This document shows positions 20,397 to 29,025 of a stretch of DNA of 64,000 nt, piece by piece (the stretch's first letter is position 1; every line of letters begins with the position of its first letter). Both the position numbers and the translations under genes were made by a program. Below the pieces are notes generated by a model that worked only from the letters and a program-made list of their open reading frames with translations, made no database searches and was not told the DNA's origin. Source of the DNA: Sphingomonas sp. Root710 (GTDB lineage: Bacteria; Pseudomonadota; Alphaproteobacteria; Sphingomonadales; Sphingomonadaceae); the NCBI RefSeq assembly GCF_001429065.1, contig NZ_LMIB01000012.1:752506-816505 (forward strand), in the 5' to 3' direction.

Positions 20397-21232
20397 GCCG
20401 GACCGATCGCCTTTTCGGTGTCGGGACGCAAGCCCCACTCGCTCCACGAACCGTCATAGAGCGCGATATCCTCGCGCCCAAGCAGCGCCGCGCCGAACAG
20501 CAGCACCGAGGCGGTGACCCCCGAGCCGCAGGTCGTGACCAACGGCTTGGCCGGATCGACGCCCGCGGCATCGAAGGCGGCGCGGATCTCGTCCTTGCTT
20601 TTGAAGGTGCCGTCGGCGTTGAGCAACGCGTCGAAGGGCAGATTCTTCGAATTGGGGATATGGCCGGCGGCCAGGCCGCGCGGATCGGCCTCGTCGCCGG
20701 TGAAGCGCGCCGCGCCGCGCGCGTCGACCACCTCTTCGGCGCCGCTCGCGACATTGGCCTTCATCTGATCGAGGTCGCGCACCGCCGCCGGATCGCGCCA
20801 GACGGTGAAGTGGCGATGGCGCAGCGCCACCTTGCCTTGTTCGAGCGGGCGGCCTTCTTCGACCCATTTGTGCAGGCCGCCATCGAGGATCGCGACCTGG
20901 TTCGCCCCGAACATGCGGAACATGTACCAGGCACGGGCCGCCGTGCGGTGCGGGCTGTTGTCATAGATTACGATGCGGCTGCCGTCGCCGAGACCCAGCG
21001 ACTGCATGCGGCTGGCGAACTTCTCCGCCGGCGGCAGCATGCCGGGCAACGGATTATTGTCGTCCTTGAGGTTGGCGAGATCGAGATAGACCGCGCCCGG
21101 GATGTGCCCTGCTTCATATTCGGCCTGCGCGTCGCGCGCGGGATCGAGCGCGAAATAGGTCGCGTCGACGACGCGGAGATCATTGGCCCCGAGTTCGTTC
21201 GCGAGCCATTCGGTCGAAACCAGCAATTCCAT
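20369..21232 (-). CDS. sseA: 3-mercaptopyruvate sulphurtransferase
   Basis: 287 residues. Two rhodanese domains; the C-terminal active-site loop is CGSGVTA, which distinguishes mercaptopyruvate sulphurtransferases from thiosulphate sulphurtransferases (CRKGVTA). AGHIPGAVYLDLA and AGHIPNSKNLPF mark the two domains. Of two adjacent ATGs, the second (21232) lies five bases after an AGGAGG ribosome-binding site and is preferred. It transfers sulphane sulphur from mercaptopyruvate to thiols or cyanide. Confidence 0.92.
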   Translation of the reverse strand: MELLVSTEWLANELGANDLRVVDATYFALDPARDAQAEYEAGHIPGAVYLDLANLKDDNNPLPGMLPPAEKFASRMQSLGLGDGSRIVIYDNSPHRTAARAWYMFRMFGANQVAILDGGLHKWVEEGRPLEQGKVALRHRHFTVWRDPAAVRDLDQMKANVASGAEEVVDARGAARFTGDEADPRGLAAGHIPNSKNLPFDALLNADGTFKSKDEIRAAFDAAGVDPAKPLVTTCGSGVTASVLLFGAALLGREDIALYDGSWSEWGLRPDTEKAIGPAWTKTTATA

Positions 21233-21300
21233 CATTACCTCCTGTAACGGGCACACTCCACCATCGCGCCGATGCGATAGCGAATCAATTACCTGGGGAG

Positions 21301-21330
21301 GTGAGGTTTAATTACCAACATAAACCTCAC
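21301..21330. promoter_or_regulatory. Perfect inverted repeat upstream of queF
   Basis: GTGAGGTTTA-ATTACCAACA-TAAACCTCAC: perfect 10-base arms and a 10-base spacer. It lies between divergent sseA and queF, 86 bases upstream of the queF ATG, in an AT-rich stretch. A second TTACCAA occurs at about 21343. It could be an operator or an RNA hairpin. No T-run follows, so a terminator is unlikely. Confidence 0.55.
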
Positions 21331-21415
21331 ATTGCAAGTATGTTACCAAAATAATAGCAGAGATGTAATTTTAGTACCCAGTGGCAAGGCGGCGGCGCCT
21401 CGGCTAAGAGGCGGC

Positions 21416-21862
21416 ATGAGCATGATCCATCTCGGCCAGACCAGCAGCCTGCCCGCCTCTCCCGAACAGGCGGTGCTCGACTATGTTCCCAACCCGCGCG
21501 ATGGCGCGCTGTATCTTGTGCGGTTCGCAGCACCCGAGTTCACCTCGCTCTGCCCCGTGACCGGCCAGCCCGACTTCGCCCATCTGGTGATCGATTATGC
21601 GCCTGCGGCGACGATCGTCGAGTCCAAATCGCTCAAGCTGTTCCTGGGATCGTTTCGTAACCATGCCGCCTTCCACGAGGATTGCACCGTCGGCATCGGC
21701 CAGCGCCTGTTCGACGAGATGAAACCCCGCTGGCTCCGCATCGGCGGCTATTGGTATCCGCGCGGCGGCATACCTATCGACGTGTTCTGGCAATCGGGCG
21801 CGCCGCCCGAGGGGCTGTGGGTGCCCGACCAGGGCGTCGCGGGCTATCGCGGCCGCGGGTGA
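21416..21862 (+). CDS. queF: NADPH-dependent 7-cyano-7-deazaguanine (preQ0) reductase
   Basis: 148 residues, the short unimodular QueF form. [13 protein letters not shown] holds the catalytic Cys, and [21 protein letters not shown] is the family signature with the NADPH-binding region. It reduces preQ0 to preQ1 in queuosine biosynthesis. The stop overlaps the GTG start of chrA (GTGA). Confidence 0.95.
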   Translation: MSMIHLGQTSSLPASPEQAVLDYVPNPRDGALYLVRFAAPEFTSLCPVTGQPDFAHLVIDYAPAATIVESKSLKLFLGSFRNHAAFHEDCTVGIGQRLFDEMKPRWLRIGGYWYPRGGIPIDVFWQSGAPPEGLWVPDQGVAGYRGRG

Positions 21863-23208
21863 GCGAACCGCACGGCATAGGTTTCGGCGAAGCGCTGCGC
21901 GTCTGGACGCGGATCGCGCTGCTCAGCTTCGGCGGCCCCGCCGGACAGATCGCGGTGATGCACCGCATCCTCGTCGACGAAAAGAAGTGGATCGGCGAGG
22001 AGCGTTTCCTCCACGCGCTCAACTTCTGCATGATGCTGCCGGGCCCCGAAGCGCAGCAGCTCGCCACCTATATCGGCTGGCTGCTCCACCGGATCAAAGG
22101 CGGGCTGGCGGCGGGGATATTGTTCGTCCTGCCGGGCATGATCGCGATCATGGCGCTGTCCTGGCTCTATATCCTGGCGGCAGACGCGCCCCCGGTCGCG
22201 GCGATGCTGTTCGGGATCAAGGCGGCGGTGGTCGCGATCGTCTTCCAGGCGGTGTTCCGCATCGGCAGGCGCGCGCTGGGCAACAGCCCGCGCCGCGCCG
22301 TCGCCGCCGCAGCCTTCCTCGCGCTGTTCCTGTTCCAGCTGCCCTTTCCGCTTGTCGTTCTGACGGCCGGCCTCGGCGGCTGGCTGGCGGAGCGGGCAGG
22401 CGTCACCGCCTTCGCGGGGGGCGGCCATGGCGCGCACCACGCCGATGCGCTGCGCGATGCCGATAGCGCACTGGGCGCCGAGATGCCCGATCATGCGCGG
22501 CAGGGGCCTGGCAATCTCGCCGCCACCGCACTCATTCTGCTCGCGCTGTGGCTGGCGCCGGTCGCGCTGCTGATCGCCTTCGCGCCCGCGGATAGCGCCT
22601 TCGCGCCGATCGCGACCTTCTTCTCGAAGATGGCGATGCTCACCTTCGGCGGAGCCTATGCGGTGCTCGCCTGGGTCGGACAGGCCGCGGTCGAGCAATA
22701 TCACTGGATGACCCCGGGCGAGATGCTCGACGGCCTCGGCCTCGCCGAAAGCACGCCGGGCCCGCTGATCATCGTCACCCAATATGTCGGCTTCCTCGCC
22801 GCCTATCGCCATCCGGGAGGGCTCGATCCGCTGCTAGCAGGGACGCTCGGCGGGCTGCTCACCACCTGGGTCACCTTCGTGCCCTGCTTTCTGTGGATCT
22901 TCCTAGGTGCGCCGTTCATCGAGCGGCTGCGCCACAATGCCGCGCTCGCCTCGGCGCTGGCCACGATCAGCGCGGCGGTGGTCGGCGTGATCCTTAACCT
23001 CGCCTGCTGGTTCGCACTCCATTACTGGTTCGCGCAGGTTCAGGACCGGCGCTGGGGCCCGTTCCATCTGCCGCTGCCGGACCCGGCATCGATCGACTGG
23101 CCCGCCGCGATCCTGTCCGCCGCCGCGCTGATCGCGATGATCCGCTTTGGCCGTGGCGTACTGACGACGCTGGCGGGATGCGCACTGGCGGGGCTGGCCG
23201 TGCGGTAG
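21859..23208 (+). CDS. chrA: Chromate transporter (ChrA/CHR family)
   Basis: 449 residues from a GTG overlapping the queF stop. Long-chain CHR protein with two homologous halves: N-terminal [13 protein letters not shown] and C-terminal [14 protein letters not shown] each carry the family motif, with about ten membrane segments. Such proteins export chromate in exchange for other anions. Chromate resistance here is inferred from family; in many genomes the physiological role is unproven. The link with queF is probably only positional. Confidence 0.9.
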   Translation: MSEPHGIGFGEALRVWTRIALLSFGGPAGQIAVMHRILVDEKKWIGEERFLHALNFCMMLPGPEAQQLATYIGWLLHRIKGGLAAGILFVLPGMIAIMALSWLYILAADAPPVAAMLFGIKAAVVAIVFQAVFRIGRRALGNSPRRAVAAAAFLALFLFQLPFPLVVLTAGLGGWLAERAGVTAFAGGGHGAHHADALRDADSALGAEMPDHARQGPGNLAATALILLALWLAPVALLIAFAPADSAFAPIATFFSKMAMLTFGGAYAVLAWVGQAAVEQYHWMTPGEMLDGLGLAESTPGPLIIVTQYVGFLAAYRHPGGLDPLLAGTLGGLLTTWVTFVPCFLWIFLGAPFIERLRHNAALASALATISAAVVGVILNLACWFALHYWFAQVQDRRWGPFHLPLPDPASIDWPAAILSAAALIAMIRFGRGVLTTLAGCALAGLAVR

Positions 23209-23213
23209 GCCCT

Positions 23214-24722
23214 TCAGTTCCCCCGAATGAAGGCGCGCAGGTCAGCGCTAAGCTTGTGCAGATCCTCGGGTCGCACATACATCATGTGGCCAGCGTCATA
23301 ATAATGGAAGCGAATGCGGGCGGGATCGAAGCCGGGGCGACTCAGTGAATATTCGGCGCCGAAGAAGGGCGTGGCGAAATCATACCATCCTTGGCCAACG
23401 AACACCCGCAGGCCGCTATTCTCGCGTAGCGCCTTGCCGAGATAGGGCGCGACATTCACATAGACCTCGCCGTCGCGGCCGCGCTGATCGGCGAGTTTCC
23501 AGTCCCAGTCGCCAACGCCGCCGATCGTGACATAGCTGCGGTCATCCATCTTCAGCTTCAGATCGTCGCGCAGATAGCTGTTGATCGCCGCGCTATAGGC
23601 GCCATCGATCGCGTAGAAGCTGGGATCATTGTCGGGCTCTTCGCCCGCCTGATCATAGTCGACCCCGGTATAGCGGGTGTCGAGCCGGCCGATGCTCAGC
23701 CCCCGGTCGCGCAGAAGTTCCTTGTAGAAACGGCCTGGCAGGACGCGGAGGTTGGCTTTGTCGAGAAAGGCTTCGGACAAGCCGGTCAGCCGGGCGAGCG
23801 CCGTGCGGACCGACGCGCGCTCCTCCGCCCCCAGCTGATTGCCCTTGAGCAGCGCCGCCGCATAGGGCCCGATCGCGAAGGCGCGGGCCTCGGCGGCGAT
23901 CTCGGCGGCGCTGGCGGGCGGGTTGGGGATCTTCTTGTGATACCAGGCGGTCGTCGCCATCGAGGGCAGGTTGAGGATATAGGGCATCTCATTGCCCTGC
24001 ACCTCTGCCGGCGCGCCGAAATCGAGAATCGTCGAGATCAGGATGATGCCGTTGAGCGCGACGTCGTTATAGCTGCCTTCCAATTCTTTCAGCACTGCCA
24101 CCGAGCGGGTCGTGCCATAGCTTTCGCCGCCGAGATATTTAGGCGCGTTCCAGCGGCCGTTGCGGTTGAGCCAGAGCCGGATGAACTCCGCGATCGACTT
24201 CGCATCGGCCGAGACGCCCCAATAGTCCTTCGCCTCCTTCTTGCCGAGCGCGCGGGCGAAGCCGGTGCCGACCGGATCGATGAAGACGATGTCGGTGACG
24301 TCGAGCAGGCTGTCGGGATTGTCGACCAGCGGATAAGGCGGCGCACCGTCGTCCAGCGCATTGGGGATCGCCACCCGCTTCGGGCCGAAGGCGCCCATAT
24401 GCAGCCACAGCGAGCCCGAGCCAGGCCCGCCGTTGAACAGGAAGGTGACGGGCCGGCTCTTCGGATCACCACCGTCCTTCACATAGGACGTCGCAAAGAT
24501 CGCCGCGACGGGCTTGCCGTCCTTGTCGGTAAGATAGGTTTCGCCGGTTGTGGCGGTGTAGCCGATGGCCTGCCCACCGAAATTGCCCTTGTGCTTCGTG
24601 ACGGACATGATCGGGGCCGGAATGGCGATATCATCCGGTTTCTTTTCATCGGCGGCGAAGGCGGAAACGGGAACGGAAAGAGCGGCCAACGCGATGGCGG
24701 CTGGGATGGTCGAAAAGCGCAT
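23214..24722 (-). CDS. Secreted serine carboxypeptidase-like protein (peptidase S10)
   Basis: 502 residues with a Sec signal peptide (IPAAIALAALSVPVSAFAA). PVTFLFNGGPGSGSLWLHMG is the oxyanion-hole region, and GGESYGTTR carries the nucleophilic Ser. The C-terminal GQGWYDFATPFFGAEY and YYDAGHMMY supply the Asp and His of the triad. S10 enzymes remove C-terminal residues at acidic pH. Bacterial members are periplasmic or secreted and probably help use peptides. It is a monocistronic minus-strand gene convergent with chrA. Confidence 0.92.
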   Translation of the reverse strand: MRFSTIPAAIALAALSVPVSAFAADEKKPDDIAIPAPIMSVTKHKGNFGGQAIGYTATTGETYLTDKDGKPVAAIFATSYVKDGGDPKSRPVTFLFNGGPGSGSLWLHMGAFGPKRVAIPNALDDGAPPYPLVDNPDSLLDVTDIVFIDPVGTGFARALGKKEAKDYWGVSADAKSIAEFIRLWLNRNGRWNAPKYLGGESYGTTRSVAVLKELEGSYNDVALNGIILISTILDFGAPAEVQGNEMPYILNLPSMATTAWYHKKIPNPPASAAEIAAEARAFAIGPYAAALLKGNQLGAEERASVRTALARLTGLSEAFLDKANLRVLPGRFYKELLRDRGLSIGRLDTRYTGVDYDQAGEEPDNDPSFYAIDGAYSAAINSYLRDDLKLKMDDRSYVTIGGVGDWDWKLADQRGRDGEVYVNVAPYLGKALRENSGLRVFVGQGWYDFATPFFGAEYSLSRPGFDPARIRFHYYDAGHMMYVRPEDLHKLSADLRAFIRGN

Positions 24723-24810
24723 GTGGTGATCCCTTTGATTAGGACCAGGCTAGCGCAGGTGCTGACAGGAGTGAAAGCCCCCCCACCTTCGCTCGGATGA
24801 CGGACTGAGG

Positions 24811-25761
24811 CTAGATCAGCTTTATCTCGCGCAGCCGCTGCAACAGGAAGTCATTCGCCGTGATCGGCTCGGGAAACTGGTTCGGCCTATCCGCGCTGAT
24901 CGTCTGCGGCAGCGTCTCGATCAGATAGTCGGGGCGGAAGTGCAGGAAGAAGGGCATCGAATAACGCGCGAAGCCGCGCCGTTCGGGGGGCGGGTTCATA
25001 ACCCGGTGGCTGGTCGACGGCAGGCGCTTGTTGGTCAGCCGCTGGAGCATGTCGCCGATGTTCACGACCAGCTCGCCCGGCGCGATGTTCACTGCCAGCC
25101 AGCGCCCATCCTTGTCGAGCAGCTGCAGCCCGCCCTCCTCCGCCCCGAGCAGCAGGGTGATCGCGTTGATATCTTCGTGCGCACCCGCGCGGATGCCGGG
25201 GGCGTCGGGACCGATCGGCGGATAATGGAGCAACCGCAGGATCGAATTGCCGTCCTGCACCGTGTCGTCGAAAAAGTGCGGATCGAGGCCGAGATAGCGC
25301 GCGATCGCCGACAGGATGCGCAAGCCCGCCCGGTCGAACGCCGCGAACAGCGCGAGATAAGTCTCGCGGAAATCGGCTATCTCGGCGGGCCAGATATTGG
25401 CAGGCATCTGCCCGGCATAGCGATGGCCGGCGGGCAGTTCGCGGCCGATATGCCAGAACTCCTTGAGGTCGGCTTCGCTGGCATCCTTGGCGGTCTCGAC
25501 ACTGAAGGGGGTGTAGCCGCGCTGGCCGGCCCCGCCTTCGACGAAATAGGCGCGCTTGGCCTCTTCGGGCAGCGCGAAGAAGGCCTTCGCGGTCGTCTCT
25601 GCGCGGGCGATCAGGCCAGCCGGAATGCCGTGATCGGCAACGACGGCGAAGCCGAAGCGCTCGAACGAGCGGCCGATGGCCTGCGCGAAGCCATCGGGAT
25701 CGGTGTCGGACGTCGCCAGCGAAACGCTGGGGACGGTGGTGAGCTCGGCGCTGTCGGTCAT
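24811..25761 (-). CDS. 2-oxoglutarate/Fe(II)-dependent oxygenase, isopenicillin-N-synthase-like
   Basis: 316 residues. An N-terminal DIOX_N-type region (ERFGFAVVADHGIP) is followed by a jelly-roll domain with the iron ligands H-x-D (GAHEDINAITLLL) and a distal His (STSHRVMNP), and an Arg for 2-oxoglutarate about ten residues later (RYSMPFF). These enzymes hydroxylate or oxidise small molecules. No substrate can be assigned, and no biosynthetic cluster surrounds it. Confidence 0.9.
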   Translation of the reverse strand: MTDSAELTTVPSVSLATSDTDPDGFAQAIGRSFERFGFAVVADHGIPAGLIARAETTAKAFFALPEEAKRAYFVEGGAGQRGYTPFSVETAKDASEADLKEFWHIGRELPAGHRYAGQMPANIWPAEIADFRETYLALFAAFDRAGLRILSAIARYLGLDPHFFDDTVQDGNSILRLLHYPPIGPDAPGIRAGAHEDINAITLLLGAEEGGLQLLDKDGRWLAVNIAPGELVVNIGDMLQRLTNKRLPSTSHRVMNPPPERRGFARYSMPFFLHFRPDYLIETLPQTISADRPNQFPEPITANDFLLQRLREIKLI

Positions 25762-25782
25762 GGCCGCGAATATAGGTGGCCG

Positions 25783-25864
25783 GTTATTTCAACGAAAGCC
25801 GTGATCTCATTGTCTTCGCGCAACAAAGGGGAAGAGAGATTGCGGCTTTTGCCTGAATGATGGT
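25783..25864. repeat. Degraded copy of the GAAAGC inverted-repeat family
   Basis: TTTCAACGAAAGCCGTGATC and, about 35 bases on, GAGATTGCGGCTTTTGCCTG with GAATGATGG keep the layout of the elements at 13146 and 14205 with many mismatches. It lies in the gap between divergent genes. Confidence 0.4.
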
Positions 25865-25939
25865 GAATGGGGCGAGTCATCCACAGTTTTCTCGCCGAAG
25901 TGCTTGAATCTGCCCTCCCCCATCCGCCAAGACGGCGAC

Positions 25940-27418
25940 GTGACCGCACGAATCGACATCGGCACCAGCGGCCCCGGGCAATCGGTTTTCTTCGACGTCG
26001 AGGAGCTTCTCGCCACCCGTCTGCTCGTCCAGGGCAATTCGGGCTCGGGCAAGTCGCATCTGCTGCGCCGCCTGCTCGAGGGGTCGGCGGGTGTTGTGCA
26101 GCAGGTCGTCATCGATCCCGAGGGCGACTTCGTGACGCTGGGCGACCGCTTCGGCCATGTCGCGATCCAGGCCGCCGACCATAGCGAGGCCGAGATCGCC
26201 CGCCTCGCCGCGCGCATCCGCGAGCATCGCGTCTCGGTCGTCCTTGCGCTCGACGAGCTGGAGATAGAGGCGCAGATGCGCTGCGCGGCGACCTTCCTGT
26301 CGGCGATGTTCGATGCCCCGCGCGACCATTGGTATCCGGCGCTGGTCGTCGTCGACGAAGCGCAGCTTTTCGCTCCCGCCGCCGCAGGCGAAGTGTCCGA
26401 CGAGGCCAGACGCACCTCGCTCGGCGCGATGACCAACCTGATGTGCCGCGGGCGCAAGCGCGGACTGGCCGGGGTGATCGCGACCCAGCGGCTCGCCAAG
26501 CTCGCCAAGAATGTCGCCGCCGAAGCCTCCAACTTCATGATGGGGCGCACCTTCCTCGACATCGACATGGCGCGCGCCGCCGACCTGCTGGGCATGGACC
26601 GCCGCCAGGCCGAACAGATTCGCGATCTTCCGCGCGGCCATTTCCTGGCACTCGGCCCCGCCGTGTCGCGCCGGCCCATCGCGGTGACCGTAGGCTCGGT
26701 CGAGACATCGGCGAGGAGCGGCAGTCCCAAGCTGGTGCCGCTGCCGTCCGCCAGCGCGCCCGAAGACCTCCAGGGCCTGCTGTTTGCCCCGGGCGACGAC
26801 ACGCCACCCCCGCCGCCGCCCGTGCGCGCACCCGCGCCGACCAGTGACGACCTGCTCCGCACGATCAGCCGGGGCGGGCCCGAACTCACCCCAACCGCAG
26901 CCCCCAGCGCCCACCCCGCCATGCCCGACGAAGAGCGCGAGGGGGTAATCGACGCGGTGCTGCGCGAGATCGTCGAGGATCCCGACGCGACCTATCGCGC
27001 GCCAGCGGTGCTGTTCCAGGATTTCGGCGTCCGCTGCCGCATGCACCGGCTGGCAGGCCACGGCCTCGACCTCACCGCCTTCCGCCGCCGCCTCGCCATG
27101 GCCCGCGCGGGACTGTACGGTGAGCTCGACGACGGCTGGCTCGACGCGATGGCGCTCGGCGCGTCGCTGCCCGAGGACATGCTCGCCCCCTTCCTGCTCG
27201 TCGCCCGCGCCGCGCGCGAGGGCATGGAGGCCCCTGCCGACGCGATGCTCGCGCAAGTCTACGGCACGCACTCACAGGGCCGCGTCCGCCGGCTGATCGC
27301 CTATATGGAGGAGCAGGGCATCTTCGTCCTGCGCACCGACCTGTCGGGCAAAAGATCGATCACGATCCCGCGGCTGGGATGGACGACGGCGGCAGCGCTC
27401 CCCGAAGCGGCGGAATAG
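25940..27418 (+). CDS. HerA/DUF87-like ATP-binding protein
   Basis: About 492 residues from GTG 25940; a TTG at 25904 is an alternative start. Walker A is GNSGSGKSH, Walker B LVVVDEAQLF and the sensor region IATQRLAKLAKN, placing it with HerA/FtsK-type ATPases of the DUF87 group. A proline-rich linker (TPPPPPPVRAPAP) leads to a separate C-terminal all-helical region that I do not recognise. HerA relatives move along or process DNA with a nuclease partner (NurA or Sir2-like), but no nuclease gene is adjacent. Confidence 0.8.
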   Translation: MTARIDIGTSGPGQSVFFDVEELLATRLLVQGNSGSGKSHLLRRLLEGSAGVVQQVVIDPEGDFVTLGDRFGHVAIQAADHSEAEIARLAARIREHRVSVVLALDELEIEAQMRCAATFLSAMFDAPRDHWYPALVVVDEAQLFAPAAAGEVSDEARRTSLGAMTNLMCRGRKRGLAGVIATQRLAKLAKNVAAEASNFMMGRTFLDIDMARAADLLGMDRRQAEQIRDLPRGHFLALGPAVSRRPIAVTVGSVETSARSGSPKLVPLPSASAPEDLQGLLFAPGDDTPPPPPPVRAPAPTSDDLLRTISRGGPELTPTAAPSAHPAMPDEEREGVIDAVLREIVEDPDATYRAPAVLFQDFGVRCRMHRLAGHGLDLTAFRRRLAMARAGLYGELDDGWLDAMALGASLPEDMLAPFLLVARAAREGMEAPADAMLAQVYGTHSQGRVRRLIAYMEEQGIFVLRTDLSGKRSITIPRLGWTTAAALPEAAE

Positions 27419-27419
27419 C

Positions 27420-28055
27420 TCAACTCGGAAAGAATAACGGCGCGTCGCCGGACGCCCACGGATCAAGCCGGACCATTGCCCGTTCGAACAGCGGCCAGGC
27501 AAGATGATCGGCGAGCCAGGCGTGCAGGCCCGGCAGCGGCTGCGCGGCAAACCAGCCGGGGTCGGTCGCGGCGAATTGGCGGATGAAGGGGAAGATCGCG
27601 GCGTCGGTCAGGCTGCGCGCCGCGCCGCCCAGATAGGGCGCCACCATCAGCCGGGCTTCGAGGCCTTCGAGCAGCGCCAGCGCGGCGGCGCGATGCTCGG
27701 CGGGGTCGCTGTTGTAGCGCTGGGGATATTTGTAGCGGTCGAGGTGGTGCTTGAACGGGCCGTCATTGGTGGCGATCAGCACGTCGTCGGCGCGGGTCAG
27801 CCAGCCGCCGGGGTCGTTGCGGCCGAGCGCCCAGCGCATGATGTCGAGGCTCTGGTCGATAACCGCACCATTGGGCAGCAAGAGCACCGGCACGGTTGCC
27901 TTGGGCGACGCGGCGATCAGTTCGGCGGGCTTGGCTGACAGCTTGACCTCACGAATCTCGCAGACCGTGCCGCTGGCGAGCAGCGCCAGCCGCGCCCGCA
28001 TCGCATAGGGGCAGCGGCGGAAGCTGTAGAGGATCGGCCGGCTATCGCCCATCAT
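27420..28055 (-). CDS. Glutathione S-transferase family protein
   Basis: 211 residues; two adjacent ATGs (28055, 28052) are possible starts, the first overlapping trhO by 14 bases. The N-terminal thioredoxin-fold region has YSFRRCPYAMRARLAL (CPYA site, as in glutaredoxin-like and omega-type GSTs) and TVPVLLLPNGAVIDQSLDIM, the glutathione-binding cis-Pro and Ser. The C-terminal half is helical. It conjugates or reduces with glutathione; the substrate is unknown. It is coupled to trhO. Confidence 0.88.
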   Translation of the reverse strand: MMGDSRPILYSFRRCPYAMRARLALLASGTVCEIREVKLSAKPAELIAASPKATVPVLLLPNGAVIDQSLDIMRWALGRNDPGGWLTRADDVLIATNDGPFKHHLDRYKYPQRYNSDPAEHRAAALALLEGLEARLMVAPYLGGAARSLTDAAIFPFIRQFAATDPGWFAAQPLPGLHAWLADHLAWPLFERAMVRLDPWASGDAPLFFPS

Positions 28056-28998
28056 CGCGCGGCAGCGTCGCGCCGACATGCGCCACGCCGCGCTGCGCCG
28101 CGAGCAATTCCTGACGATGGCGCTCGGCATAGCCCGCGCGCTGTTCGTCGCTGCGTTCGGCATGGCAGGCGGGGCAACTCTCGCCTTCGACATAGAGCGG
28201 CGAGGCGCGGTCGGCTGGGCTGACCGGCCGGCGGCAGCCGCGGCACAGGCCGTGCGTGCCGGGGGCCAGACCATGGCCGACCGCGACCCGCTCGTCGAAG
28301 ACGAAGCATTCGCCTTCCCAGCGGCTTTCCTCCGCCGGTACGGTCTCAAGATATTTCAGGATACCGCCCTTGAGATGATAGACCTCGCCGACCCCCTCGG
28401 CCTTGAGGAAGGCGGTCGACTTTTCGCAGCGTATCCCGCCCGTGCAGAACATCGCGACCTTCGGCGGCGCTGCGCCCTGCCCAAGCAATTCGTCGCGATG
28501 CTCGCGGAACCAAGCTGGGAAATCGCGGAAGCTCTTCGTCTTCGGGTCGATCGCGCCGGCGAAGCTGCCCACCGCGACCTCATAGTCATTGCGCGTGTCG
28601 ATCAGGATCGTGCCCGGCTCGGCGATCAGCGCGTTCCACTCGGTGGGTTCGACATAATGGCCGACGCCGGAGAGCGGGTCGATGTCGGGCTGCCCCATCG
28701 TCACGATCTCGCGCTTGATGCGGACCTTCATGCGGTGGAAGGGCATCGCGGCGGCGCGCGACAGCTTGATCTCGGCATCGGCGCAGCCCGGCAGCGCGCG
28801 GACATGGGACAGCACCCGCTCGATCGCATCGTCGCTCCCAGCGATCGTGCCGTTGATCCCCTCGGGCGCGATCAGCAGCGTGCCCTTGACGCCCAGCCCA
28901 CAGCACAGTTTCGCCAATGGCGCGCGCACCGCCTCGCAATCGGCGAAGCGGATGAACTGGTAGAGCGCAGCGACGCAGATCGGGAGCGGGTCCGTCAT
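28042..28998 (-). CDS. trhO: tRNA uridine(34) hydroxylase, rhodanese family
   Basis: 318 residues. An N-terminal acylphosphatase-like domain (KGTLLIAPEGINGTIAG) precedes a rhodanese domain with catalytic Cys in FCTGGIRCEKS. A C-terminal cysteine region (CRGCRRPVSP and CPACH) probably binds zinc. This is the YceA/TrhO architecture; the enzyme hydroxylates uridine-34 in a subset of tRNAs using oxygen. It overlaps the GST gene downstream. Confidence 0.92.
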   Translation of the reverse strand: MTDPLPICVAALYQFIRFADCEAVRAPLAKLCCGLGVKGTLLIAPEGINGTIAGSDDAIERVLSHVRALPGCADAEIKLSRAAAMPFHRMKVRIKREIVTMGQPDIDPLSGVGHYVEPTEWNALIAEPGTILIDTRNDYEVAVGSFAGAIDPKTKSFRDFPAWFREHRDELLGQGAAPPKVAMFCTGGIRCEKSTAFLKAEGVGEVYHLKGGILKYLETVPAEESRWEGECFVFDERVAVGHGLAPGTHGLCRGCRRPVSPADRASPLYVEGESCPACHAERSDEQRAGYAERHRQELLAAQRGVAHVGATLPRDDGR

Positions 28999-29025
28999 GC
29001 GCGCCGCTCTATGCCGCGTACCGCC

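Noticed and set aside
21257-21415. preQ1 riboswitch upstream of queF
   Set aside because: I looked for the compact preQ1-I pseudoknot (C-rich tail pairing with an A-rich strand before the ribosome-binding site) and found only a simple inverted repeat far upstream.
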